Shown one piece after another: positions 10,314-21,300 of a stretch of 64,000 nucleotides of DNA. The position numbers were made by a program, and so were the translations under genes. The notes beneath the pieces are model-generated. The model saw only the letters and a program-made list of their open reading frames with translations. It was not told the origin of the DNA and did not search any database. Each line of letters opens with the position of its first letter. The first letter of the stretch is position 1. The stretch comes from Salticus scenicus (Eukaryota > Arthropoda > Arachnida > Araneae > Salticidae), in NCBI GenBank assembly GCA_963930645.1, contig OZ005650.1:63368718-63432717 (forward strand), written 5' to 3'.

Positions 10314-11262
10314 CAAACTTTGTACTTTTCACATCAAGAGCCTTTCTTGCTTTTATTTTGTCAACATTTTCTTCTTTCTGCCTCTTTCTTTCTTCTATTT
10401 CTCTTCTGTTTGGCGTGTTAGTGGCTACCATAGTCTTACCCTTCTTTCTGCACGCAACATTTTGTTTCCTTTTTCCTGTTTTAGGTTAGGGTATTATGTT
10501 CACTGCACTGATTACAGAAAATACTGAAGAGCTGGCTTCAACAAAATTTAAACCTGTAACAGTGGATGTCGATGGTCTTGATGTGTCATGAATATAATTA
10601 GTATCATCTTTCTCTTCAAAAAAGGATGTTCAGTAACAGATGCACGAAGAAAATCTTTCCTAAATGTCTCCATATTGCGTCATCACAGAAAAGGGTTAAT
10701 TATGTTTACAAGAATTGGTATTTTCTTGCCATAAAATTTCGCAAAACACAAAGTGAGCCTATGCTATCCGTTTGAACCCTTAAATTACACTATTTTAGTT
10801 ATTCATAAAATAAAAATCCATTAAATAAAACAAAGAACACTAAATTAATTACTGGGTTAAGTCTCCCTAGTTAGCTTGGGTCAAGTCTCCTTAAGTAGCT
10901 TTGCTTTGTTAATCCAAACTTTTTAACAACTTGCATTACAGTTATATAAAACTACTATATACCAATCTGTAGCTAAAAGAGTGACTAAAACAAGTATACT
11001 TCTGGAATTGACTTACCTCAAAACTGGAAGTTCAAATTTAACAGACTCCAAGATCTTCAAAATTCACTTGAAAGAAGCATTATCAATCAACACTAAATTG
11101 CAAGAAAACTACGGATTATTCTGGAATGGCTGTTACCTGCAAAATGCTGTTGTATGATTGGTCAATCAGTACAGTCACTGACATTTCCCTGAAAATTTCC
11201 TTTCTTAGGAAAAACCCTCATGGGTCAAGTCTCCCTATGGGTCAAACCTCCCTAGTTTCCCC
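9933..11262 (-). mobile_element. pogo/Tigger-like DNA transposon, decayed
   Basis: Terminal inverted repeats begin GGGGAAACTAGGGAG at both ends, with TA on each side (9931-9932, 11263-11264), as for pogo elements. The same TCAAGTCTCCCTAG word recurs inside (10139-10155, 10858-10895), giving repeated subterminal sites. A transposase tail is recognisable on the minus strand. It is inserted in the Tc1/mariner transposase gene between the centre and C-terminal blocks. A 29-base T run (10285-10313) lies inside. Confidence 0.75.
10300..10470 (-). pseudogene. pogo-like transposase C-terminal remnant
   Basis: Minus-strand reading gives CRKKGKTMVATNTPNRREIE followed by ERKRQKEENVDKIKARK. A basic GK(T/S)xxxTxTPxxxEIE run followed by a charged coiled segment is typical of the C-terminus of pogo/jerky-type DDE transposases. 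The catalytic core is no longer recognisable and the poly-lysine at the end comes from a homopolymer. Confidence 0.55.
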
Positions 11263-11270
11263 TACTCGTT

Positions 11271-11713
11271 AGATGTTATATCAGAAGTGCCTCTGACAAT
11301 AAATTTTCTGCAAGGATATCTTGATAGGATTCCGAATTTGTTTGCAGTTATCCAAATGAGCGTTTTCCGTCAGCAGCAAAGCGGAAACCTTCTAAATTAT
11401 CACAGAGCCACCATCAAATTAGTGTTTTCAGAAAAAAGATGGTTTACTCCGTAAATAGATCGTGCCATTCGTATCTAAAACCTCCTGACCCATCGAGATA
11501 AAACTTTTTTCGTCCGAAAAAAACGTTGTGATGTTTGATTTTACTATATTTAATGTTTGGATTTTTCTGATAGCACATTACGTATAGTTTGGCTGGTGCA
11601 ATAAAGTTTCAAATAATTTACAATTTGAAAAGAAAAATGTTTTTGAGTTACTCGCGTAACAACAAATCTCACTTGTCGAGGAGTCAACGTAGAAGGACGT
11701 CCAGTGTCTTTCC
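11271..11713 (-). pseudogene. Tc1/mariner transposase, central piece
   Basis: On the minus strand, directly next to the hAT insertion, the frame gives GRPSTLTPRQVRF followed by a second-helix block ending TSQTIRNVL. This is the GRPxxLTxR linker and second HTH of Tc1/Tc3 transposases. It is followed by KKFYLDG (usual form DEKKFNLDG, around the first catalytic Asp), RYEWHDL, and WWLC...GGFRF at the usual GGSVMVWG position. Two in-frame stops and lost residues show decay. The 8 bases GTCTTTCC at 11706-11713 are the duplicated hAT target, and the reading frame resumes at 15776. Confidence 0.75.
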
Positions 11714-12219
11714 TAGAGATGTAAAAAACCCGGGAATTTTGCTTTAGGGGAATAAACATGGGAATTTTCGGGTTTAAACCGGTAATTTTGGGAACTTTGG
11801 AAGCTTTGACGGGAAGAAACTAATATTCAGTGTTTAGATTTAATTTCACTTCTTTTAAGTGTGCAAACAACTTGTTTCAATATTATTTTTATTCTATGCT
11901 TAAATTAATATTATGCTTAAATAAAAGTGATATAAAAAATTATGTGATTATCTCTATATATTAAAAAAAAGTTACTGTCACTGACGACAAATTTTTTTGT
12001 CTGCGACAGCATCGTCTAGCGGAGGGCAGGGTCCTTCGCGTCATGAGAGGTATCAATGTGTTCCGAATACTCCAAGGAAGACATTTCAGCTGCTTAGAAA
12101 TTTCTATCATTTTAATTAAAGAAGTTATTAACTAAAAACGACAAGTTTATGAAGGTACTCTATTTGCCATTTTGAAGAAAGTTTCTCCCAGTGACGTTGT
12201 TCTTCTGTCATGAAGTCAT

Positions 12220-12985
12220 TTTACGCGGGAAAATTAAAGTATGATCCATTGTTGTACGTAGGTAGGTAGGTTCGATTTAATGTCGCACCAGTCCTGCGCT
12301 ATGAGTAATTGGTGACGGTCTGGGACACACCCCTAGAGATGTTCCGGTCACATGCCATCACAATTTTTTATTCTTCCCGGAAGGGATCCCCACCCCCCGC
12401 TTTGGTGATCCCCGGAGGTATAGTGTGGGTGGGAACTTGGAAGACTTTGCAGTCACGACAGATTTTATGTGCACCAGCCACGATTAGTGTACACGACGCT
12501 CTTTGGCCGGCTCAAGTATCAAATCGGCAATCTTCCAATCACGTGCTCGGCGCTTTACAGACTAGGGTACCGCAGCCCGGAACCATGGATGTAAAAAAGA
12601 AAGAAAATAAATATCAACATTTTTTCTCTACTTTTAGAAAATTAATTTTCTTACACGGGAGAATTAAAACATGATCCAAGGTTCTAGGTAGGTTGTGTTT
12701 GACGTCGCACCATTACTGCGCTATGGATAATTGGCGACGGTCTGGGACGCACCCCTAGAAATGTTCCGGAGACATGCCACCATAATTCTGGTCCTACACG
12801 AAGGGGATGGTCCCCGCTTCAGTGGCCCCAAGAGGTACAGTATTGATGGGAACATGGAGGATATTGCGGCCACGACATATTTTACATGCACCAGCCACCA
12901 TTAGTGTACACGACGGTCTGGCCGCCTCGAGAACCGAACCCACAATCTTCCAGTTACGAAGGGGTACCGCGGTCCGGATCTAAGG
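12220..12985 (-). repeat. Tandem duplication of a tRNA-derived SINE
   Basis: Two copies, about 12255-12585 and 12680-12985, share the 3' end (GGTGCGACxTxAAxC in minus reading), the body word CCAGACCGTCG, and the head. In minus orientation copy 1 has a tRNA-like head: TAGTCTGTAAAGCGC as A box, then GAGCACGTGATTGGAAGATT, then a worn B box. Copy 2 keeps GGGTTCGGTTCTCGAG as B box but has lost the A box. The flanking words ATTAAAGTATGATCC and ATTAAAACATGATCC are also duplicated, so a block of about 430 bp was copied after the SINE inserted. Confidence 0.6.
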
Positions 12986-13889
12986 TTGTAAAAAATAAAT
13001 AAAAAGGGTCTTATACTAAAGCTGTAATGCAAAATGGTCTAGATATTATGAATTTCTTTCTATTAAAAATATATAAAAATATTATATATTTCAATTCGAC
13101 ATTGAATGTGAGGATTCCCCTAATAATTTTCTGCTTTTGTCTTGTGATATTAGGCTGACCAGATCAAAGTACCTTTATAAGAGAGAAGCTTTAAAATTTG
13201 CTACAATTATCCAATTATGGATGCATTTTTTCGTTCCTAATAAATAAGGACTAAATATAAATTATTACTGATTAATAATTCACTTTCTACAATTTTTTTA
13301 AAACTTAGAAAAATGCTTTAAAAAAAAGGGGGAGTCCCCATTTGTCCCCAGAAAATGGGGACGTTTGGTCAATATATGTAATATGCAGTATTAATATTCC
13401 TTTTCAGTGAAAGAAAACAGCGAATAAGCGGGCAGAGCTCTGCATGTGTTAATAAGTGGTGAGCGGAGCTAGCAGGGGGCAGAGCTCCCTAGTTTTAGGA
13501 AAAATTGTAAAAAATTAAACATTTACGTTATTGACAATAATAAATGATGAAGTTTTGTCTGCCTATTTAAATAACTTTAGAGCTTTTTTTTCTTTTTTTA
13601 AATGAATACCATAATAAAATATGTTATAAAAAATAATACAATGAAATTAAATTATGCTTAGAGTACTTTAAAATTATTATATTTTATTATAATTCATCGA
13701 ACAAAATTTCACAATAGTTTATGAAAATTCGTTATAATCAGTTAAAGAGCACAGCAACAAAATCGAACATGAGTTCTTCGGTTATTAAGAATTAGAGCAA
13801 TAATTTTTTAATGCATCAAATCAATACATAAAATATTCAATAGCTAATAATTAATAATTTGGCTGTTATTTCTTTCTTTCTTTATTTTT

Positions 13890-15223
13890 ACTTCCTTATA
13901 CAAAGTATAAGGAAGTATAGTAATCCCGATTTGCGAAATGGATTTTGTATTTCAAATTGCTCAAAAACGAATGATCGCTGAATGTTGCCAATTTATACAT
14001 GTGACTGTCATGATGTCTAGTTACATACCTGCAAGTGTCGTCTTAACACGAGCTCTCGTTTTAGAGATATAAGGGATTTTACACGATTTTTCGTGACGTC
14101 TGTATGTGTGTGTGTGGGTCTGTGTGTGTGTATGTCGCATAACTCAAAAACGGTTGGACGTAGAAAGTTGCGAATTGGTACATAGGTTTGTTATAACATC
14201 TAGTTGTGCACCTCCCTTTTTGGACATTGTATGATTTTCCGTTTTGGAGATATTTAGGAAAATTAGGTTCATAATGACAAAAATACATAGGTTTTGGCCA
14301 TAATGTATCAAAAAACGGTATAGACAAATCTTGCAATCGATTTTTAACTAACTTCCCGTCTAGCTAGATATTTGAAATTTTCAGGACAGCTCACAACACG
14401 GTGACAATACATTTTTCTAATAATTTTAGTCAACTATTTCAAGTCCCGCTGCCTTCGGCAGCGCTTATATTATTCGACAGAAAATTTATTTAACTAACTT
14501 CCCGACTAGCTAGACATTTGAAACTTTCAGACTAGATCAGAACACGGTGAAAATAATTTTTTTTAATACTTTTAGCCAACTGTGTAGGGTCCCTGCTGCC
14601 TTCGGCAGCGTTACCAGTGCAAATCTTGGAATCGATTTTTAACTAACTTCCCGAGTAGCTAGACATTTAAAACTTCCGGAAAAGCTCAGAACACTGTGAC
14701 AATGTATTTTTTAAATATTTTTAGCCAATTGTTTTGGGTCACTGCTGCCTACGGCAGCGTTTATATGGTTCAACAGAAAATTTATTTAACTAACTTCCCG
14801 ACTAGCTAGACACTTGAAACTTTCAGAATAGTTCAGAACACGGTGGATATGCATCGTTTTAATACTTTTAGCCAACTGTTTCAGGTCCCTGCTGCACTTC
14901 GGCAGCGTTTATATGGTTCAACAGAAAATTTATTTAACTAACTTCCCGACTAGCTAGACATTTGAAATTTCAGAATAGTTCAGAACACGGTGAAAATGCC
15001 TTTTTTTTTTATACTTTTAGCCAATTTTTTCGGGTCCCTGCTGCCTTCGTCAGCGTTACCAGTACAAATCTTGCAATCGGTTTTTAACTAACTTTCAGAA
15101 AACCTCAGAACACGGTGATAATTCATTTTTTTTTTTTTTTTTTAATATTTTTAGCCAACTGTTTCGGGTCCAGTTTTAATGTTTTTTAACATTATGTATA
15201 TTTCTAAAAGTGTATAAGGAAGT
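13890..15223. repeat. Hairpin-ended repeat with ~148-bp internal tandem units (family C)
   Basis: Begins with the palindrome ACTTCCTTATACAAAGTATA...GGAAGT and ends with GTATAAGGAAGT. A (TG)-rich stretch (14101-14132) is followed by CGCATAACTCAAAAACGGTT. From 14341 six units of about 147 bp start with TTTTTAACTAACTTCCCG. Most contain CTGCCTTCGGCAG, itself a perfect small hairpin. No ORF is seen. The layout matches repeats at 23876-24920 and 34035-34412, which have different but analogous ends. Confidence 0.65.
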
Positions 15224-15633
15224 CATGTGGTGCCCACATCAGATTTTTTGCATATTAATATTGTTGAAATTTTAATTGAAATAATATTTTCCATTGTAAT
15301 ATTATTGATTGTTTTAGTAAATGCAGAAAATTTTGAAGCATTTTTCTTTTCTTTTTGAAATAAAATGTTAAAGATATACAACTGAAACATGATAAACTCC
15401 GATTGCGATAAAAAAAAAAAAAGTGTTATATTGAACTCAGTGTGTATACAGTCAGAACTAAGATACAAATATACTGCAATAACAGAAAATAAATCTGTTA
15501 ATTAATGAAATTTGAAACTTGCACTTTTTAAATTTATAGACGTTAAAAGCACTATTTAAAAATTGAGATCATGAAAAAAACATCTAAATGTGAGATAACA
15601 TTTTGAAATGCCTTAGAGCATATCTAATCTCAG

Positions 15634-15669
<36 letters not shown>

Positions 15670-15767
15670 AATTTGTAACTTTTGAAAACTTTCAAAATTC
15701 CCTTGTTTTGGAAACTTTCGAAATTCCATTCCCAAAAAACCGGGTTTTTTCCCCGCTCACATCTCTA

Positions 15768-15893
15768 GTCTTTCCACATAATGATCACTATTTTTTAACT
15801 CCCCCCCCCTCCCCCCAAAAAAGAAGAAGAAGAAGAAGAAAGGAAAAAGAAAGAAAAGCCATGAAAGTGTGTTTGAACTTATTTTTTCCAGGT
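15768..15893 (-). pseudogene. Tc1/mariner transposase, N-terminal-side scrap
   Basis: Continues the transposase frame across the hAT target duplication: SDHYVER leads into GKD and then GRPS on the other side. The rest is a GAA/C-rich low-complexity stretch (15800-15860). The LINE target duplication follows at 15894. Confidence 0.5.
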
Positions 15894-15907
15894 TGTAGAC
15901 AGTTATA

Positions 15908-18026
15908 TGTATGTATGTTCGGTTTATGGCATCGGGTGTTGCCATCCGACAGAATCCACAAGTCTGTGCCAGGTCTTCCGGTCATGGGTCCACTCTTCTT
16001 CCAGACCCCTATCCGTCATCGCTTTTTTTACATTATCCATCCAAGTCTTTTTTGGTCTTCCTTGTTTTCTTTTCTGATTTGGTATATAGTTAAAAGCGAT
16101 TTTAGGTAATCTTTCATCGTTCATTCTTTTAATATGACCAAACCAGATTAATTGCTTTTTTTGAACCTCATTAATATGGTTTTCTTTATTTTCATCATTT
16201 CCCTGATTCTCTCATTTCCCACTCTCTCCATTCTTGATATCCTGCATGATCTTCTCAGGGCATCCATTTCAACAGCAGCCAATTTCTTTTTTCCGTCTCC
16301 ATAATTGTCCATCCCTCTGCTCCATACAACAATATGCTTTTTACAATGGAGTTGTATATATTATACTTTCTCGTCCTAGATAACTCCTCACTCCACCAAA
16401 TTGAATTTAATAGTTTTACTGCTTTTCTTCCTTGACAGATTCTATTCTTAATTTCCTGTGAGTCTCTTCCTTCTCTATTAATGTCTACACCAAGGTATCT
16501 ATAATGATCACAACTTTTAATTTTGATGTTATTATTCAGACTTAGGTCCGTCTCGTCTCCTCCTATACATAGGTATTTGGTCTTATTGACGTTCATGTAT
16601 AGTTCCCATTTTTCATATTCTTCCTTAATTTTTATTGTCATTTTCTCTAAATCACTTTTATTTTTTGCAATTATGACTTGGTCATCTGCGAATTGTAGAG
16701 TAAAGATTGACATTCCATTTACATTAAATCCCATCGCTCTGCAATTTTCTTTTCAAATTTTTAATGCTTTATCAACATAAATTTTGAAAAGTGTTGGGGA
16801 GATACAACATCCCTGTCTAAGTCCTTTATCTGTTATAAAACCCTTTGACAATCTTTTGCCTATTTTTATCTTCGTTTTTGATTGTCTATAAAGTTCTTGG
16901 ATCGCTCTAATGATAGTTGGATTTACGTTTATTTCATTTAATACACTCCATAATTTTGAGATTGGGACATTATCGTATGCCTTCGTAAAATCAATAAACA
17001 AAAGGTGAATTTGATTTCCCATGGCTATTTCCTTTTCAACAACTTGTTTAAGAAAATATATATTATCCATACATGATCTTCCTGCTCTAAATCCACTTTG
17101 CTCTTCACTTTCTTTCATTTTAATTTCTTCTTCAATAAACTCTTTTAAAATTCGTCCATAAAGTCTACTAAATGTTGCTGTTACAGTAATGACGCGGTAA
17201 TTTTCACATTTTTGTCGGTCTCCTTTCTTATAAATTGATGTTAAATATCCAACCCTCCATTCTTCTGGTGTTTCATCTCCATTTAAATATTTTTTGAATA
17301 ATTATGTAATTAAACTGAACAATTTTTCTGTTCCATTTTTTATCAGTTCTGCTGTTATTCCACCAGGGCCACTTGCTCTTTGATTTTTTAATTTTTTAAT
17401 TGCCTTTTTAACTCTCTCAGGTTCCAAGAGTATAGGTTGTCCCAAGAAATCAATATCTGTATTTTTATTTGAAATTCCTTTCTAGTTTCTGTTAGCAAAG
17501 TCTTATAATATTCTTCCCACTCTTTAACAGATATTCCCTGCCATGCATTACTACCTTCCTTTCTAATATTCCTTAAAAACTTCCATGCCTCTGTACATCG
17601 TCTTCCTCCTATATATGTCTCAATTTCTCTGCATTTTTTATCCCACGATGATCTCTTCTTCTCTATTACTAATTTCTCTGTGTTTTTTCTAAAAGTGCTG
17701 TAATTCTGTTTATCTTCTTCCCTTTTTGAACTCATCCATCTAATATAGGCCACTTTTTTCTGTTGCACAGTCTTTTTAATTTCCTCATCCCACCAAAAGT
17801 TTGAGGAAATTCGTCCGTTTCTTTCTTGTCCTAGTGCTTCACTTGCAGCTTGGTGTAAAGATGCTTTAATATGTTGATACAACTCAGTTGCATCAGTATA
17901 ATTCTTTTCTTCCAATTTTTCATCCAATCTTACCTGAAAGAGTCTTTTGGTGCTCTCTTCTATTAAACCTTCCAAGAAATATTCTGGGACATCAAGGTCC
18001 TCCATCTCTGTGGGATTTCTTCTGTC
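15908..18026 (-). mobile_element. 5'-truncated non-LTR retrotransposon (LINE)
   Basis: Flanked by a perfect 14-bp duplication TGTAGACAGTTATA (15894-15907 and 18027-18040). The 3' end (low coordinates) finishes in an (ACAT)n tail rather than poly-A. The element holds only the reverse-transcriptase half of ORF2. The endonuclease part is missing through 5' truncation. Confidence 0.88.
15924..18005 (-). pseudogene. LINE reverse transcriptase ORF, interrupted
   Basis: Would encode the reverse transcriptase that copies LINE RNA at a nicked target. In minus order: a pre-RT region with FWWDEEIKKTVQQKK and a WKFLR block (17388-18005); EEWRVGYLTSIYKKGD and ENYRVI (about 17170-17300); SGFRAGRSCMDNI, then FIDFTKAYDNVP and GLRQGCCISPTLF (16753-17118); LQFADDQ, the catalytic x-D-D box, then YLGVDI (16255-16734); and a C-terminal block GRPKKTWMDNVKKAM...DRKTWHRLV (15924-16124). 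Stops and frame changes between blocks show it is dead. Block order and the tail resemble the RTE/Jockey range, but I cannot fix the clade. Confidence 0.88.
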
Positions 18027-18076
18027 TGTAGACAGTTATAAAATAATAATAATAATAATAATTAATGCATATAAAA

Positions 18077-18192
18077 TATACATATAAAAATATTACGAAA
18101 ATGCAGTTACTTTTTCATTATTAGACAGTTATAAAATAATAATAATAATAATTAAAAAGTAACTGCATTTTCGTAATATTTTTATATGTATA
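18077..18192. repeat. Perfect 39-bp inverted repeat
   Basis: The arms 18077-18115 and 18154-18192 are exact reverse complements, separated by 38 bases that include a second partial copy of the LINE target word (AGACAGTTATAAAATAATAA). This looks like a local inverted duplication next to the LINE insertion site. Confidence 0.85.
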
Positions 18193-18299
18193 ACTAAATT
18201 TGTTATTTTTTGCATTATGTTTAAATTTGAATATTCAAATAAGCAGTGGTGAAAATAATCACTTTTTCGTTTGGACATGACATTTTTTCCAGCATTGTA

Positions 18300-19510
18300 T
18301 GTAATATTAGAGCATTGCTATTTGTTATAGATAATTGGCTTGTTAAAGTGCAGTAAGATGTAACAAAATTCAATCAGAATCTTTAATCTACAAAGATAAT
18401 TTAAACTTACTTAGGAATATTTGGGGTATTTCATTAATATTATTTTCGAAGTACACGTAAGTACGGTTTTATCGTTAAATAAGTGTTGCTATTCGAACAC
18501 CATTTTACTTCTTCAAATTCAATTCAAACTTCTTTTTTTTTCTATATAGAAAAAAAAAAAATTAATAAAACGGATTTTTAAACAAGAATTTTCAAATTCA
18601 ATTTTTTTTTTTTTTTTTTTTAATTAAAACGGATTTTTAAACAAGAATTTTAATTTCTTGCATCATGGCTACTTACTATATGAAACAGAATAACTGAAGT
18701 GTATAAAATAATAATATAATTTTGCTACTTTTTTTTTTTCTGAATATTGGTTGATGTACGATTATAATTACTTTTGCAAGGATAGCAAAGATAGTTTCAA
18801 AATGCCTGTTTCTTAAGAATTATTTCATCCTTACATTTTTGCTTCTTTTTTTAATTAAAAAAAAAAAAAAAAAAAGAAAGAAAGAAAAAGAAAATCGGTG
18901 TTATATTTCTGCATCTTAACTACTACTGTTATCTCTCTCGTACGGTTTTTCTTTCTTTCTTTCTTTTTAAGGATAGAGGCCTACTTTACGCAGTCTACAA
19001 TGAAAGTGTTTATATCATTTTCTACATCACTGCGAAGGAAAATATTGCGGAAAAGAAACGGCTTTAAATATTTCGGTGAAAATCAAAGATACAGTGCTAT
19101 TAGTTTAAACATAAAGTAATTTTTTTACTTTATTATATATATATATATCTATCTATATATATATATATATATAAGTAATGGATTTGTAAAAAATTTCGAT
19201 ACATGGTTTTTTATTTATTTACACGTTTAGAGATGTCATAAACGCGATTTTACCATTTTTAGAAAATATCTGTCTGTTTGTCTGTGTGTGTACAAAAAAT
19301 TTTGTGGACGCTGTATCTCACGAGCCAATGGACTAAATTTAACCAAACCTGATATTTAGTTGGAAATCAACTTAAATGAGGCTGATTACGTTTGAGACCA
19401 ATCAACAAGTATTGCTATCATCCCATTTTATCATAATTTTTAAAACATAAGTGTAGGATAAATTTTCGTATAAATATACATAATGAGAATTATTTTTAAA
19501 TTTTGAATAT
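18300..19510. other. AT-rich stretch without genes
   Basis: Contains a local duplication (ACGGATTTTTAAACAAGAATTT at 18570 and 18628), long A- and T-runs and a (TA)n tract at 19130-19173. No coding content is recognised. Confidence 0.5.
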
Positions 19511-19746
19511 ACAGGAGTTGGACAAAATAATGGAAACATTTTCGCTCTTTTTACGTTTTGTCGAATATCTTGAAAAATTCTTAATGAGTTGTTTTTGAAT
19601 TTTAGTAATAAGGAAAACATGTCTTTCTTCATATTTTTCAGCAAAGATTTTGTTATAAAGGCCCTTAGGGAATGAACATCAAATCCAACAAAATAAAGAG
19701 TATTTGTGATTACCCTGTAACTGGAATAGCGTCGACTGACCTGCAA
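19511..19746. mobile_element. Tc1-like terminal fragment
   Basis: TACAGGAGTTGGACAAAATA followed by ATGGAAAC resembles the terminal repeat of Tc1-type elements. No matching partner end or transposase is visible in the next few kb, so this is a truncated copy. Confidence 0.35.
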
Positions 19747-19884
19747 ATTTTAGATATGGTTTTAAATATTATATTTTATACGTATGTAGAGTTTTGTGAG
19801 GATATCTTGAATATTTAAACAGTTATTAATATTTTATTAAAAAATGCAAAAAATTTCACAAGTTTTTATAACTCCAAGGGTTTT

Positions 19885-20015
19885 ATAAAAACAAGGCAAA
19901 CAACAACATCTAGAACGCCAAAAAAAAAAAAAAAAAAAAATAATAATAATAATACCAAAGCTCTTCTATTATTTCTTTTTGGCGTTCTAGATGTTGTTGT
20001 TTGTCTTGTTTTTAT
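19885..20015. repeat. 35-bp inverted repeat around poly-A
   Basis: The arms 19885-19919 and 19981-20015 pair with a single mismatch (core CAACAACATCTAGAACGCC). The loop is a 20-base A run plus (AAT)n. Confidence 0.8.
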
Positions 20016-20138
20016 GTTCCCACGCCAAGTCTTCCATTAATATTCCAAGGGTTTTCTCCAAATTTCATGAAATTTTCGGAAAACATGACAACATATGCCT
20101 AAATCATTATACTATAGTTTAAAATAAATATATTTAAT

Positions 20139-21300
20139 ACTAGCAGGCTTTGCCCGCGTCGCTGGTCACAATATTTAAAGGAAACTCCTTTATAATATAG
20201 CTTTATGAAAATAAATAAATAAATGAATACTAAAATTGTTCTAAAACTCGCTTCAGGTCCGTGCTACCTTTGGCAGCGATTTGATCATCCACTGAATTTC
20301 GGGTGCCTGTCCTTATTGCTTGCGGTAGTAACTTACTAGTAGGCTTCCATTTGGGTGCTTATTATATATGACAGTTTCAATACGGACAGTATCGAAAAAT
20401 TTGAAATAGCCCTTTTATATTTAAATCCTAGTTACATATGAACAACACTATACGTGGTGTACACAATATTTGCTTTCACGTTATTTCCTATATTTATTTG
20501 ATTTATCCGATCAACCGTAATGACAGCAATTTCAAGCCAAATATAATATTACAATATGCTATGATCGGCTACGTCTATCGCATGAGACAATTAATTAATT
20601 TTTTTTTTTTTTATATATATACTTTAAGGTTGGTTAATGGTAGTTAGTATATAGAAAAATAAATTAATTAATTAATATGTAAACCTGATCATGGTACAAC
20701 CCTAATATAGCTCCTCTTTTCGACTTTTGAATTTTTGTCGCCATTTCAGACAAAAATACATAATTTATGCAATTATTGTTTCTACTTCTTTCTATCTTTT
20801 CTTTTCTTTCTTTTTTTTTCAATATTTTATAATTTAGTTATATTTTTGATGCGCTACTTTGCTTTGAGTAGAGTCCTTGGCGAAAAATGCCCGATCATAC
20901 ATCAGCATCAAAATTAAAAAATTGTCCAGAATTATCAATAAGTAAATATCTTTAATATAATGCTGAATTAGCTTTTATGCCAAGCGTGATTCATCCGTGC
21001 TAAAAACAAAATCTGAAGTTGAGGTATAGAAAAAAATGCTATGAAATAAAATTCAGAAGAAACATGCTAGATTTGTATTATTACAATTTTATTTTAAAGT
21101 TACAAAGACGTCATTTTCTCATTCACCAATTTAAAATTTGGTAATTTTTTATTTTTCGCGGGAAAGCATATTTCATTTTATGTTGAAATAAATAAATAAA
21201 TAAATAAATAAAAATACCTCGTAAATTTTTTGGCAACAATTAAAAGTTTAAATGGGTAATATTAAGGAAATTACCAGTTTATGCGAGTTAACGATAATTT
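20139..21300 (+). repeat. Interspersed repeat, ACTAGCAGGC family, copy 1
   Basis: Starts ACTAGCAGGCTTTGCCCGC and CGCTGGTCAC, includes a CTACCTTTGGCAGCG block, TATACGTGGTG and CATGAGACAATTAATT, and runs to TTTGGCAACAATTAAA. The same blocks in the same order occur at 32705-33118 and 36210-36960. No ORF is seen and the class is unknown. Confidence 0.6.

Larger units (their letters stand above)
11714..15767. mobile_element. hAT-like element, non-autonomous, 4.05 kb
   Basis: Ends TAGAGATGT... and ...ACATCTCTA with a shared AAAAAACCCGG block near each tip. A perfect 8-bp duplication GTCTTTCC flanks it (11706-11713, 15768-15775), the hAT signature. It contains no transposase. The interior is made of older repeats: a SINE-family copy (11964-12200), a tandemly duplicated tRNA-SINE (12220-12985) and a hairpin-ended repeat (13890-15223). 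It sits in the Tc1/mariner transposase gene. Confidence 0.85.
9161..18297 (-). mobile_element. Tc1/mariner element, expanded to 9.1 kb by nested insertions
   Basis: The left end CAATGCTGGAAAAAAAT (9161) and the right end ATTTTTTCCAGCATTG (to 18297) are inverted repeats, with weaker similarity continuing about 50 bases inward. Each is bordered by TA (9159-9160, 18298-18299), the Tc1/mariner target. Removing the pogo-like element (9933-11262), the hAT-like element (11714-15767) and the LINE (15908-18026) leaves about 1.6 kb, the normal size of a Tc1 element. The transposase remnant on the minus strand is split across the remaining pieces in the right order: N-terminal part at 15.8 kb, centre at 11.5 kb, C-terminal part at 9.5 kb. 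Confidence 0.85.

Noticed and set aside
10274..10489. 71-codon plus-strand frame rich in Phe
   Set aside because: Driven by a 29-base T run and antisense to the pogo-like transposase tail.
15603..16109. 168-codon plus-strand frame
   Set aside because: It begins in a poly-A tract, crosses the hAT border and is antisense to the LINE and Tc1 remnants.
16523..16780. 85-codon plus-strand frame
   Set aside because: Antisense shadow of the reverse transcriptase.
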